Assembly (NCBI RefSeq): GCF_000176035.2
Contig: NC_015675.1
Span: forward strand, 2,856,001 to 2,920,000
DNA from: Mesorhizobium opportunistum WSM2075
GTDB taxonomy: Bacteria; Pseudomonadota; Alphaproteobacteria; Rhizobiales; Rhizobiaceae
Direction: 5' to 3'
DNA: 64,000 bases
Of this stretch, positions 43,606 to 52,109 are shown one piece after another. Numbering within the stretch: the stretch's first letter is position 1; each line of letters begins with the position of its first letter. The notes below the pieces were generated by a model. It was given only the letters and a program-made list of their open reading frames with translations. It made no database searches and was not told where the DNA came from. The translations under genes were made by a program, and so were the position numbers.

Positions 43606-44478
43606 TCAGTTGGCGGCTCCGCACAACTGCGACGTCGTCAACCCTGGCGGCACGTTCTCCGTGGGGCCAAATCCGTACTTCGCCATGAGGCTGGCGATCG
43701 TGCCATTCGACATGACCTTCGCCAGACCCTGATTGTAGAGGTCGCGCAGATCGCCATCGTCCTTCCTGAACGCGATCGCGATGTAGCTGATCGACTTCTC
43801 GTCCGTCGTGAACGGGCTGGCGCGCTCCAGATCGGGGCTCCTGTTGCCGGCCAGCAGTCCGATCACCGTCGGGGAAGAGAACAGAGCCGCGTCGATGCGG
43901 CCGGCGCGCAGTGCCGCGATGTTGGTCTCGATGTCCGGGAACTGCAGGATGCGGTCCTCCGGCACGCCTTCGGTGATGGCGTTCTTGATGACATTGCTGC
44001 CGCGGCCGCCGCCCATGATCGCGTCGGATTTTTTGGCAAGATCCGCATAGCTGTGGATCGCCTTGGGGTTACCGGCGAGCACGACCGCCGCGTCGTCGGT
44101 CCTCAGGTCGGGAGCGCCGAAGGCAACCTGCTGACATCGCTCGGGCGTTATCGATAGGCCCGATGCAACGGCATCGAAACGGCCGGCCATCAGGCCGGGG
44201 ATCAAGGCGCCGAACTCGGTGACCTCGAAGTCGACCTGCTTGATCCCGAGATCGGCAAAGGCCGCCCTAAGAAGATCCGGATGCCAGCCGAGCAGCTCGC
44301 CGGTTCCCTCCTTCTTGTAGCCCCATGGCGAGCGGTTGTGGATGCCGATGACGATGCGCCCTTCCTTCAAGACGCGTTCCTTCGTGGTCTCTGCCGTTGC
44401 CGGCAGCACTGATCCAACAAGCGCGGCATAGGCGATGCAGGCCAGGCCAATCGCAGCCGATCGGGCTCGAAATTTCAT
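43606..44478 (-). CDS. Orphan amino-acid-type ABC substrate-binding protein (SBP_bac_3)
   Basis: 290 residues with a signal peptide (ACIAYAALVGSVLPATAET). It has the SBP_bac_3 fold: RIVIGIHNRSPWGYKKEGTG at the start, FGALIPGLMAGRFDAVASGLSITPER with the conserved Arg, and VPEDRILQFPDIETNIAALRAGRIDA. It resembles the ectoine/hydroxyectoine binding protein EhuB, but without ligand-site confirmation. No permease or ATPase genes accompany it, so it either borrows another transporter or is a remnant of an operon. Confidence 0.8.
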   Translation of the reverse strand: MKFRARSAAIGLACIAYAALVGSVLPATAETTKERVLKEGRIVIGIHNRSPWGYKKEGTGELLGWHPDLLRAAFADLGIKQVDFEVTEFGALIPGLMAGRFDAVASGLSITPERCQQVAFGAPDLRTDDAAVVLAGNPKAIHSYADLAKKSDAIMGGGRGSNVIKNAITEGVPEDRILQFPDIETNIAALRAGRIDAALFSSPTVIGLLAGNRSPDLERASPFTTDEKSISYIAIAFRKDDGDLRDLYNQGLAKVMSNGTIASLMAKYGFGPTENVPPGLTTSQLCGAAN

Positions 44479-44885
44479 TGGTGCAGTCCTCCCGTGAGAT
44501 TGAGTTGTTGCGCGCAGGCGTTCCGCCTCAGCCGCACGAGGCTACGTTTGAAGATGGCAATCGGTCAATATATATGTATAAAATATGTACTAAGTATTGC
44601 GAGTGCAGCTGTGAGAGCCTCTCGCTTGTGGCGAGGAGGGAAATACGTTTGTACGTGAGTTGCTATTGGGTTGACGCTGGCGCCCCCACCCGGCTCGGTT
44701 GCCGCCGCGATGGTCGTTGGAGACTACCGTTCGACTGCTGCGGTGCGAACTTGATCGAGATGCTCATCTGAGTCGGTAGAGCGCTACCGCCTTTCCCCCA
44801 CTCATTGGCCTGCCAGTTCAAGCTTCGTTGCTGCGGTTGAACAGTGGTCAACCTGCTAAGCATCGAAAGCCTTCGCTATAGCGGA
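44479..44885. other. Intergenic region with an AT-rich promoter-like segment
   Basis: About 400 bp without a supported gene. The stretch around 44565-44605 (AATATATATGTATAAAATATG) is far more AT-rich than the surroundings and lies upstream of the orphan binding-protein gene, so it may be its promoter. No RNA gene was recognised. Confidence 0.4.
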
Positions 44886-46262
44886 CTAGCGCTCAGCAAA
44901 TATTTCCGCCGTGCTTCCTGGCTGATCGAGCTTCCAGACACGGGCTATACAGCGGCGCATCTCATCAGCTGTGGCCCCGCATCGAAATTCGGCGAGACGA
45001 ATGGCCTTGGATTCCAATTCCTGCTTGGCAAGCGTGTTGCCTGGATCGCCCTTGGCCTCGTCGACCCGGGCAGTCAGCTTGCGGCCGTCAACGGTCGTGA
45101 CGCTCACCTTGCCGACCCATCGCCTCGGATAAAGGCTGTCGATCTCGGCATCGAATTCCATACGCACCTTCGAGCGGAAGCGCGTTACGCCAGCGTCGGC
45201 AAGTGCCTGGCGTTCGAACGCGTCGAGGTCGGCGACGCCATTGACGGCGATGAGCCCCAACACCGTGCCCATGGAGAACTTCGCCTGGTGGACCGTCTGA
45301 GGGATGTCCACCGCACCCAGGACATCGATGGCGCCCTGGTGGACATGGGTGACCACCTCCGCGATGTCGTCCGGGCCGAGCCCCTCGCGGCGCATGAGCA
45401 GCTGAAGTGCGTCGGCTGCCGGATGGGTGTGGCGACAGGAGGCGTGCCATTTGAAGGACGTCTCCTCCGTTGCCCAACGGCTGCCGAGCCCGTCCGTCAA
45501 TCGGGACGGATCGGCATCGCTGGACATGCCGGCTGACATGCCCTTTTCCCCTTCGAGGATCCGCGCGGCGCCCTTGAAGCCGTCGCGTGCAAGATAGGCG
45601 GCGAACAGACCATTGGCGGCTGCGCGCGCGGTATGAAGCTGCTTCGAATCGGCGGCATCACGCAGGAATTCCCAGAGCCCTGCCGCCTGCGTACCGGCGG
45701 AGCCGAGAGCATGGTTGAGACCGGCGGCGTCCAGGCCGATGAGCTTGCCGACGGCCGCAGCCGCGGCGACAGCGCCGGCCGTGCCGGTGGTGTGGAAGAC
45801 CTCGTAATGTGAGCGCCCCAGGAATTCTCCGACGCGGATGCCCACCTCATAGCCGGCGATGCAGGCAGTCAGCATTTCTCGTCCGCTCTTCCCCTCAGCT
45901 TCGGCAACCGCCAACACGGCGGGAAAGATCACCGCTGCCGGGTGAAAGACCGAGCCGTTGTGGACGTCGTCCTGTTCCACGACGTGTGAGGCCGCAGCGT
46001 TGACCATCGCCGCGAAGTAAGGACTTGTGCCCCGCCGCGTCGGAATGACAATGCTGGGTCCGCCCGCCGGCCCCATCGCGCGGGCAAAACCATCGATCAT
46101 CTCGACCTGGTGCGCGCCCTTGCCGGCGAGAGCCGATCCGAGCCAGTCGATCATCAGCCCTTTCGCGAAATGAACGACGCGCGGCGGAATCTGCTCGAAG
46201 TCGAGCTCGGCGATGAAGGCGCAAAGCCTGGCTGTCGGCCGATCGGCGGTGTCCAGGCTCAC
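44886..46262 (-). CDS. MmgE/PrpD-family protein
   Basis: 458 residues of full family length. Conserved marks are LMIDWLGSALAGKG, ASHVVEQDDVHNGSVFHPAAVIFPA, the HTTGTAGAVAAAAAVGKLIGLD stretch and FKWHASCRHTHPAADAL. The family contains 2-methylcitrate dehydratase and cis-aconitate decarboxylase, both acting on tricarboxylates. It is the last gene of a minus-strand operon with CoA-transferase, hydratase and lyase genes. A MmgE/PrpD gene also accompanies the itaconate genes of Pseudomonas aeruginosa. The exact reaction is not known. Confidence 0.85.
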   Translation of the reverse strand: MSLDTADRPTARLCAFIAELDFEQIPPRVVHFAKGLMIDWLGSALAGKGAHQVEMIDGFARAMGPAGGPSIVIPTRRGTSPYFAAMVNAAASHVVEQDDVHNGSVFHPAAVIFPAVLAVAEAEGKSGREMLTACIAGYEVGIRVGEFLGRSHYEVFHTTGTAGAVAAAAAVGKLIGLDAAGLNHALGSAGTQAAGLWEFLRDAADSKQLHTARAAANGLFAAYLARDGFKGAARILEGEKGMSAGMSSDADPSRLTDGLGSRWATEETSFKWHASCRHTHPAADALQLLMRREGLGPDDIAEVVTHVHQGAIDVLGAVDIPQTVHQAKFSMGTVLGLIAVNGVADLDAFERQALADAGVTRFRSKVRMEFDAEIDSLYPRRWVGKVSVTTVDGRKLTARVDEAKGDPGNTLAKQELESKAIRLAEFRCGATADEMRRCIARVWKLDQPGSTAEIFAER

Positions 46263-46285
46263 CTATTGCTCCTCCTCTGCGCCCT

Positions 46286-47098
46286 CTAGACCAAGGCGGC
46301 CCAGCGAAGGATCCGCCTTGCTCGCTCTATGACTGGCCGATCCACCATTTCGCCGTTCACCTGGACAGCTTCGCCGGACGAAGCTGCGCCGACGATGTCG
46401 CGTGCCCAGATGATTTCATTGTCGCTCGGGCGAAATGCAATGCGAATCGGCTCGATCTGCCTCGGATGGATCGCCATTTTGCCACCGAAGCCCATCTTCA
46501 TTGCATGGCGGGCGTCAACCTCGGTGATTTCGGGACTGCTCAGGTCGGTCGTCACACCGTCGATCGGCGCAGCACGGCCGGCCGCGCGCGAGCGCCAGAC
46601 AATTTCGTTGCGGGCCGCAAGCAGGGTCAGCCGATCATGCGCGCAACCGAGATCGAGCGAGAAGTCGACCGAGCCGAACGCCACGGCAACGACGCCGGAC
46701 GTGGCCAGTATGTCCGGCAGGTTGGCAAGGCCGACAGCGCTTTCGACCAGCGCGATGACGGAAACGCTGCGTGCCATGTGCCTAGCCATATTAGCAATGT
46801 CTTCTGGACGTTCGACCTTGGGCAGCATGACGGAGACGCCGTCGAGGCGCCGTACGGCATCGATATCCGCTTCGTGCCAGGGTGTGCCGGCGGCGTTGAT
46901 GCGGACCACGATCGCTGATTTCAGCATGGCCGCATGAGCAACGACCACTTCGCGAGCGAGGTCCTTGTTGCCAGGGGCGACGGCATCCTCAAGGTCGAGA
47001 ATGACCGCATCCGCGCCGCTGTTGTCGGCCTTGGCAAACCGCTCCGGCCGCGAGCCCGGCACGAAAAGCGACACGACAGGCGTGACGAAGCTCACCAT
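46286..47098 (-). CDS. CitE-like CoA ester lyase (candidate citramalyl-CoA lyase)
   Basis: 270 residues of the HpcH/HpaI aldolase family, CitE-like branch. VSLFVPGSRPERFAKA, DAVILDLEDAV, the Arg of VVRINAAGTPW, the metal ligand Glu in IALVESAVGL and Asp in FGSVDFSLDLG, and GKMAIHPRQIEPI are all present. Members cleave malyl-CoA, citramalyl-CoA or similar. Its start overlaps the upstream MaoC-type hydratase gene. With that gene and the CoA-transferase it fits the citramalyl-CoA lyase step of C5-diacid degradation. Confidence 0.85.
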   Translation of the reverse strand: MVSFVTPVVSLFVPGSRPERFAKADNSGADAVILDLEDAVAPGNKDLAREVVVAHAAMLKSAIVVRINAAGTPWHEADIDAVRRLDGVSVMLPKVERPEDIANMARHMARSVSVIALVESAVGLANLPDILATSGVVAVAFGSVDFSLDLGCAHDRLTLLAARNEIVWRSRAAGRAAPIDGVTTDLSSPEITEVDARHAMKMGFGGKMAIHPRQIEPIRIAFRPSDNEIIWARDIVGAASSGEAVQVNGEMVDRPVIERARRILRWAALV

Positions 47099-47934
47099 TG
47101 CGCCGTGGCCTTCACCGTCACATGGCCGTCGGCCGACCGTACCTCGAGAGCCATGCCGTCATTGCCCGGACACGTTGCGCTCAGAAGCAGGCGTTGCGGT
47201 CTGGTTGCCGGATGCACGCCCCGGAAGGAGAAACGGCGCGGCGAGGAGCCGAAAATGGCTGTGGCAAAGTTCAGGAGCAGCGTCGCCTGCAGCGGGCCAT
47301 GGATGACGAGCCCGGGATAACCCTCGACCGTTGTGGCGTAAGGCGCGTCGTAGTGGATACGATGCCCATTGAACGTCAGCGCGGAGTAACGAAAGAGTAG
47401 CACCGGATCCACGTCAACCCAGCGCTCGTTCGATGCCGCCGGGGGTGGAGTTCCCGGCGGGGCAGGGGTCGCTGCCGTAGCGCCGGCGGCGCGATAGGCA
47501 ATGGTCTGGTCCTCCTCGATCACCGGGCCAGCGTCGTTGGCAATGTCGTGCCGGACCATGACGAAGGTGAGCGGGCCGGTGCGGCCCTGCTTCTCCTCGA
47601 TGGCGGTCAATGTCGAGCGACGGCGGATGCGGTCGCCGGAGCGGATCGGCGCTATGAAACGGACATCGCTGGCAGCCCACATGCGGCGCGGAAGCGGCAC
47701 CGGCGGCAGGAAGCCGCCTTTGGTGGGGTGCCCGTCAGGTCCGAGTTTGCGCCTGTCGGCAATATCGGGCGTCAGGCACCAGTGCAGTCCGGGCGGGGCC
47801 GTGCTCCCGGCGGTTTGCGCTGCGTGGTCCCCGAGCGTGGCGTCAAAGCTGGCCAGCAGGCGCGGGGTGACAACATCCTCGACCTCGTGGGTGCGTCCAA
47901 CCCATTCCTGCAGCGTGCTCGTGTCCAGAGTCAT
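47092..47934 (-). CDS. MaoC-type hydratase (candidate itaconyl-/mesaconyl-CoA hydratase)
   Basis: 280 residues starting at the ATG at 47934. The N-terminal half is a FAS1-like dehydratase domain (PPGLHWCLTPDIADRRKLGPDGHP). The C-terminal half is a hot-dog domain with FNGHRIHYDAPYATTVEGYPGLVIHGPLQATLL (in parts), which has the Asp/His hydratase site. This layout matches itaconyl-CoA hydratase (Ich) and mesaconyl-C4-CoA hydratase. It is the second enzyme expected in the itaconate to citramalyl-CoA route. The frame is open upstream beyond the start. Confidence 0.82.
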   Translation of the reverse strand: MTLDTSTLQEWVGRTHEVEDVVTPRLLASFDATLGDHAAQTAGSTAPPGLHWCLTPDIADRRKLGPDGHPTKGGFLPPVPLPRRMWAASDVRFIAPIRSGDRIRRRSTLTAIEEKQGRTGPLTFVMVRHDIANDAGPVIEEDQTIAYRAAGATAATPAPPGTPPPAASNERWVDVDPVLLFRYSALTFNGHRIHYDAPYATTVEGYPGLVIHGPLQATLLLNFATAIFGSSPRRFSFRGVHPATRPQRLLLSATCPGNDGMALEVRSADGHVTVKATAQW

Positions 47935-47945
47935 GGGCTCCCTCG

Positions 47946-49076
47946 TCAGGCGGCGAATTCGGACCGGATCCGGTCCGTGTCGGCGCCAAGGGCGGGAACG
48001 CTTGGGACCGTTGCGAATCCCTCCGACCGCCCTGCCGGCATGGGCACGGAGATGCGCCTGCCGTCCGGCAGCGCCACCTCTGTCCGGCGCAATGCCTTGT
48101 GGCGCGGCAGGTCGTGCATAGCGCTCACCCGGCCCCAGGCGATCTGCGCACCGTTGAGACGGTCGATGGCCTCTTCGCAGTCGATTGCCGCGAAGATCGG
48201 TTCGATCTCGGCGTCGAGCGCCATGCGGTTGGCCACCCGCCGGGCATTGGTGGCGAAGCGTTCGTCGGCGAACAAATCCTGCCTTTGCAGCACGATGGTG
48301 CAGAAGCGCTTCCATTCATTGTTCTGCTGGATGGACACGACCACGCTGCCATCCCGACAGGCATAAGGTCGATAGGGGTAGATCGAAGCGTGTGCCAAGC
48401 CATATCTCTGCGTCTCGCGGCCCGCATATTCGTAGTGGAGCAGCGGCACGGTCATCCAGTCTGCCATGGCGTCGAACATGGCGATTTCGACAATGCGGCC
48501 GCGCCCGGTCTTCTCGCGCGCCAACAAGGCTTCGAGGATCGCTGCATGCGCATTCATTCCGGTGGCGATGTCGGCGGCGGAAACCCCGATCTTGCTCGGC
48601 GTGTCCGGCGTGCCAGTGACGGCACAGATGCCGCTTTCCGCCTGCACCAGCATGTCGTAGGCGCGCATCGCGGCGTAAGGCGTGTCCTGTCCGTAGCCGA
48701 CGATGTTGATGGCAATCAGCCGGGGGAACCTTTCCGCAATCACATCGGCGGAGAGGCCGAGCCTGTCGATGGCGCCCGGCGCGAGATTCTGCACGAGAAC
48801 ATCCGCGCGCGCCACCATCCGCTGCAGGAGAGCGAGGTCGTCCTCGGCTTTCAGGTCGAGAACCGCGCTTTCCTTGCCGCGGTTGAGCCAGACGAAGTAA
48901 GCCGACATGCCTTCAACGGTGGAATCGTAATGACGCGCGGTTTCGCCTTCCGGACGCTCGATCTTCACGACGCGCGCCCCGGCATCGGCGAGGCGAACCG
49001 TGCAGAGCGGAGCGGCGACCGCCTGCTCGATCGAAACGACGAACAGACCCTCCAGCGGGCGGGTGCCGTTAGACAT
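47946..49076 (-). CDS. CaiB/BaiF (class III) CoA-transferase
   Basis: 376 residues. PLEGLFVVSIEQAVAAPLCTVRLADAGARVVKIE (in parts) is the class III N-terminal signature. The catalytic Asp lies in SAADIATGMNAHAAILEAL, and YDMLVQAESGICAVTGTP is the matching core block. Such enzymes move CoA from a donor such as succinyl-CoA to a dicarboxylate. The gene lies 11 bp upstream of the hydratase, so an itaconate- or methylsuccinate-type CoA-transferase is the favoured reading. Confidence 0.85.
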   Translation of the reverse strand: MSNGTRPLEGLFVVSIEQAVAAPLCTVRLADAGARVVKIERPEGETARHYDSTVEGMSAYFVWLNRGKESAVLDLKAEDDLALLQRMVARADVLVQNLAPGAIDRLGLSADVIAERFPRLIAINIVGYGQDTPYAAMRAYDMLVQAESGICAVTGTPDTPSKIGVSAADIATGMNAHAAILEALLAREKTGRGRIVEIAMFDAMADWMTVPLLHYEYAGRETQRYGLAHASIYPYRPYACRDGSVVVSIQQNNEWKRFCTIVLQRQDLFADERFATNARRVANRMALDAEIEPIFAAIDCEEAIDRLNGAQIAWGRVSAMHDLPRHKALRRTEVALPDGRRISVPMPAGRSEGFATVPSVPALGADTDRIRSEFAA

Positions 49077-49809
49077 TGCGCTGTACCCCCGAGCGCGCCA
49101 GCACGCCTGGTTTTAGCCGCTCGTTCTTGCCGTAGTCCTCGGCGGCGTGGAAGAAAAGCCGCGGCGTGCCGTCGATGTCCTCTAGCCGCTTGCTATAGGC
49201 TTCCAGATAGGCCTTGCGGCCATCGTCGCCGACACGGCCCGGCATATAGGCGACGAAGGGCGGCAACACGTCGAAGCCTGAGTAGCGAAGCAGGCCATTG
49301 TGGATCGGCCACAGCACCGTGAGGATGTCACCATCGATGCCATCGGGCGCATAGGTGTCGGCCGATGTGCCCGTGGTGGCGGCCACCATGGCGAGCTTTC
49401 CCTTGAACATGCCGGTGTCGTATTTGCGCCCCGGCAGATACGCAAAACCGCGCGCGAACACACGGTCGGCCCAGCCCTTGAGCATTGCGGGCAGTCCGAA
49501 CCACCAAACCGGGAACTGGAACAGCACGAAGTCCGCTTGTTTCAGCTTTTCGATCTCGGCGATGATGTCGGCTGAAAGCGCGTCGGCCTCGTACGCCGCG
49601 GTCTGCTCGCGCGGCAGGCTGAAAAAGTCCGGATCGTTGCGCTCGCCTGATATGTCGCCCGGCCCTGCGACAGGATTGAAACCCATCGCATAGAGGTCGC
49701 TGACGACCACATCGTGACCTGCGCGGGTCAGTGTTTCCACGGCCATATCCTTCATGGCGCCGTTGAAGGATCTTGCTTCCGGGTGGGCGTAGACGATGAG
49801 GACGTTCAC
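49069..49809 (-). CDS. NAD(P)H quinone oxidoreductase, flavodoxin-like fold
   Basis: 246 residues. NVLIVYAHPEARSFNGAMKDMAV holds the FMN/FAD phosphate-binding start. FVLFQFPVWWFGLPAMLKGWADRVFARGFAY (in parts) is the Flavodoxin_2 signature shared by MdaB, KefF and NQO1-like enzymes. Possible roles are protection from quinone or electrophile stress, or reduction of an enone intermediate. The gene overlaps the CoA-transferase by 8 bp within the operon, so its function is probably tied to the pathway. Confidence 0.85.
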   Translation of the reverse strand: MNVLIVYAHPEARSFNGAMKDMAVETLTRAGHDVVVSDLYAMGFNPVAGPGDISGERNDPDFFSLPREQTAAYEADALSADIIAEIEKLKQADFVLFQFPVWWFGLPAMLKGWADRVFARGFAYLPGRKYDTGMFKGKLAMVAATTGTSADTYAPDGIDGDILTVLWPIHNGLLRYSGFDVLPPFVAYMPGRVGDDGRKAYLEAYSKRLEDIDGTPRLFFHAAEDYGKNERLKPGVLARSGVQRNV

Positions 49810-49820
49810 GGCGGCAACTC

Positions 49821-50969
49821 CTAGTAGGAACGCGGCAGTCCAAGCACGTGCTCGGAAAGGTATGACAGGATGAGGTTGGTCGAGATCGGCGCGACCTGAT
49901 AAAGACGCGTCTCGCGGAATTTGCGCTCGACATCGTACTCTTCCGCGAAACCGAAGCCGCCATGCGTCTGGATGCAGACATTGGCGGCTTCGTTAGAGGC
50001 GTCGGCCGCCAGCATCTTGGCCATGTTCGCTTCGGCACCGGGGTTCTTGCCGGCCTCGTAGAGGTTCAGCGCCTCGCGCACCATCAATTCGGCCGCGCGC
50101 ATGTTGGCGTAGGCCCTTGCGATTGGGAACTGGACGCCTTGGTTTTGGCCGATCGCTCGGCCAAACACATGCCTTTCCTTCGCGTAGACGCTCGACTTTT
50201 CGATGAACCATTTCGCATCGCCGACGCATTCGGCTGCGATCAGGATGCGCTCGGCGTTCATGCCCGAGAGGATGTAGCGGAATCCCTTTCCCTCTTCGCC
50301 GATCAGGTTTTCGGCCGGCACGCGCAGATCGTCGAAGAAGACTTCGGTGGTGGCATGGTTCATCATCGTGCGGATCGGCCGGATGGTGAGGCCCTTGCCA
50401 ACGGCTTCGCGCATGTCGACGATGAGGACGGAGAGACCGTCGGTCTTCTTCATGCCATCCTTGAGCGGCGTGGTCCGCGCCAGAAGCAGCATCAAATCCG
50501 AATGCTCGGCGCGGCTGGTCCAGATCTTCTGGCCCTTGACTACGAAATGATAGCCGTCGAGGCGAGCAGTGGTCTTGAGAGCGCCGGTGTCGGTGCCGCT
50601 GGTCGGTTCGGTGACGCCGAAGGCCTGCAGACGCAATTCTCCCGCGGCGACCTTCGGCAGGTATCGTTGCTTTTGGGCTTCAGAGCCGTGGCGAACAAGC
50701 GTGCCCATCGTGTACATCTGGGCATGGCAGGCGCCGCCATTGCAGCCGGCGCGCTGGATTTCCTCCAGCACGGCGGCGGCGGCCGAAAGCGGCAGGCCCG
50801 AGCCGCCATACGCCTCCGGGATCAGGATCGAAAGCCAACCAGCCTCCGTCAATGCTTCGACGAACTCGCGGGGATAGGCCATGTCCCTGTCGAGCGCGCG
50901 CCAGTATTCTCCGGGAAAGCGCGCACACAGCCGGGCGACGGCATCGCGAATGTCCTGATAGTATTCCAT
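49821..50969 (-). CDS. Acyl-CoA dehydrogenase
   Basis: 382 residues. Flavin-binding blocks are LRLQAFGVTEPTSGTDTGAL and FVVKGQKIWTSRAEHSD. C-terminal blocks are QTHGGFGFAEEYDVERKFRE and LYQVAPISTNLILSYLSEH. The usual EGT motif with catalytic Glu reads QVAP here. The likely base is Glu240 in GMNAERILIAAE, the position used by isovaleryl-CoA dehydrogenase. First gene of the minus-strand operon. In context it could desaturate methylsuccinyl-CoA or a related branched thioester before hydration. Confidence 0.87.
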   Translation of the reverse strand: MEYYQDIRDAVARLCARFPGEYWRALDRDMAYPREFVEALTEAGWLSILIPEAYGGSGLPLSAAAAVLEEIQRAGCNGGACHAQMYTMGTLVRHGSEAQKQRYLPKVAAGELRLQAFGVTEPTSGTDTGALKTTARLDGYHFVVKGQKIWTSRAEHSDLMLLLARTTPLKDGMKKTDGLSVLIVDMREAVGKGLTIRPIRTMMNHATTEVFFDDLRVPAENLIGEEGKGFRYILSGMNAERILIAAECVGDAKWFIEKSSVYAKERHVFGRAIGQNQGVQFPIARAYANMRAAELMVREALNLYEAGKNPGAEANMAKMLAADASNEAANVCIQTHGGFGFAEEYDVERKFRETRLYQVAPISTNLILSYLSEHVLGLPRSY

Positions 50970-51073
50970 GGGGTTTGTCCGGCTTTCGTCGTGCTGCGGG
51001 CCTCACTATCGCGCCGCCGCGTCCTGTCAGCAACGCAAAGCTGGCGTGAGCAGACATAACGGAATTCGAATGC

Positions 51074-52009
51074 TTACAGCGAGGGGCCGAGGAGTTGGCC
51101 AACCCAGATCGCCCGCCCTACGAGGTCCTTGGCGATGTCCTCTATTGCTTGTCCGGCAAACCGCGCCAGCCGAGAGGCAGGTCGGTCTGCCGGATATGCA
51201 AGGATCAGGCGGCGCACCGGCACGGGATCGATCAGCGGCGCGGCGGTGAGCAGCCCCGCGGTTACATCGGCATGGATAGGAGCGAGCGGCAGGATCGTCC
51301 AGCCATGGCCGTTGCGCACTAGGTCCTTCAGCGCGGCGTAGGAATCCGCCTCGATGCCGACATCGAGCGTGATGCCGGCATCCGTGGCACAGCGTTCTAC
51401 GATGATGCGCAGACCGTGCTTGATGCTGGGCAGCAGCAGGCGCTTGCCGGCAAGCGAGGCGAACGATACCGCGCGCACGGTTGAAAACCCCGCATCAGGC
51501 GGCCCAATCAGGAAGAGATTTTCCAGAAGCAACGGGCGCGAGCGCAACGAACGCGCCATGCGCGGGTCGTACAGCACGGCGACGTCCACCTCGCCTCGGT
51601 GCATCCAGTCGAGCAAATAGCCGGTGTAGGCGCTGACAAGCCTCAGCTTCGCCTTGGGATGGTTCTTGGCGAAGGCGGCAGCCAGCGGCAGCGAAATAAT
51701 GTCCGCGACGGTGGGTGGCAGACCGATCGCCACTTCACCGGTGAGCGGCGCGTCGGCTGGCGTGGCCGTGGCACGGATCTCATCGATCTCTGCCATCACG
51801 CGCATGGCGTGCGTCAGCACCTGCTTGCCCTGCTCAGACAGCACCATGCCGCGGCCGTGGCGCACGAACAGGGCAAAGCCCAGTTCCTCCTCCAGCATGC
51901 GCACCTGCCGGCTGAGGGCAGGCTGCGCGATGTGTAGCCGATCGGCAGCCTTGCTCAGGCTCCCGAGTTCGGCGACGTGGATCAGCGTACGCAGTTGCGA
52001 CAACTCCAT
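51074..52009 (-). CDS. LysR-family transcriptional regulator
   Basis: 311 residues. The N-terminal winged HTH (LRTLIHVAELGSLSKAADRL, IAQPALSRQVRMLEEELGFALFVR) and a LysR substrate-binding domain are clear. It lies between the acyl-CoA dehydrogenase operon (same strand, downstream) and the divergent TPP-decarboxylase operon, the classic position for regulating both. LysR proteins accompany itaconate gene clusters in Pseudomonas and Yersinia. An inverted repeat sits 6 bp upstream of its start. Confidence 0.9.
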   Translation of the reverse strand: MELSQLRTLIHVAELGSLSKAADRLHIAQPALSRQVRMLEEELGFALFVRHGRGMVLSEQGKQVLTHAMRVMAEIDEIRATATPADAPLTGEVAIGLPPTVADIISLPLAAAFAKNHPKAKLRLVSAYTGYLLDWMHRGEVDVAVLYDPRMARSLRSRPLLLENLFLIGPPDAGFSTVRAVSFASLAGKRLLLPSIKHGLRIIVERCATDAGITLDVGIEADSYAALKDLVRNGHGWTILPLAPIHADVTAGLLTAAPLIDPVPVRRLILAYPADRPASRLARFAGQAIEDIAKDLVGRAIWVGQLLGPSL

Positions 52010-52014
52010 AAGCT

Positions 52015-52036
52015 ATCAAATATCATTATATCTGAT
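52015..52036. promoter_or_regulatory. Candidate LysR operator in divergent promoter
   Basis: ATCAAATAT (52015-52023) and ATATCTGAT (52028-52036) form an 8-of-9 inverted repeat around CATT. It lies in the 100-bp space between lysR and the divergent decarboxylase gene and contains a T-N11-A-type core. It is strikingly AT-rich for the region. Confidence 0.55.
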
Positions 52037-52109
52037 CACAAGAAAGAGACGACGATTAGATCGGATAGCCGAGATAACCTGATGCCAATCCAAATCTCGG
52101 AGTTCCAAC

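Noticed and set aside
44760..44810. tRNA-like GGTAGAGC segment
   Set aside because: Only a D-arm-like piece is present. No anticodon arm, T-arm or acceptor pairing could be built.
48099..49322. 407-residue open frame on the plus strand
   Set aside because: Antisense to the CoA-transferase and quinone reductase genes, with a low-complexity product.
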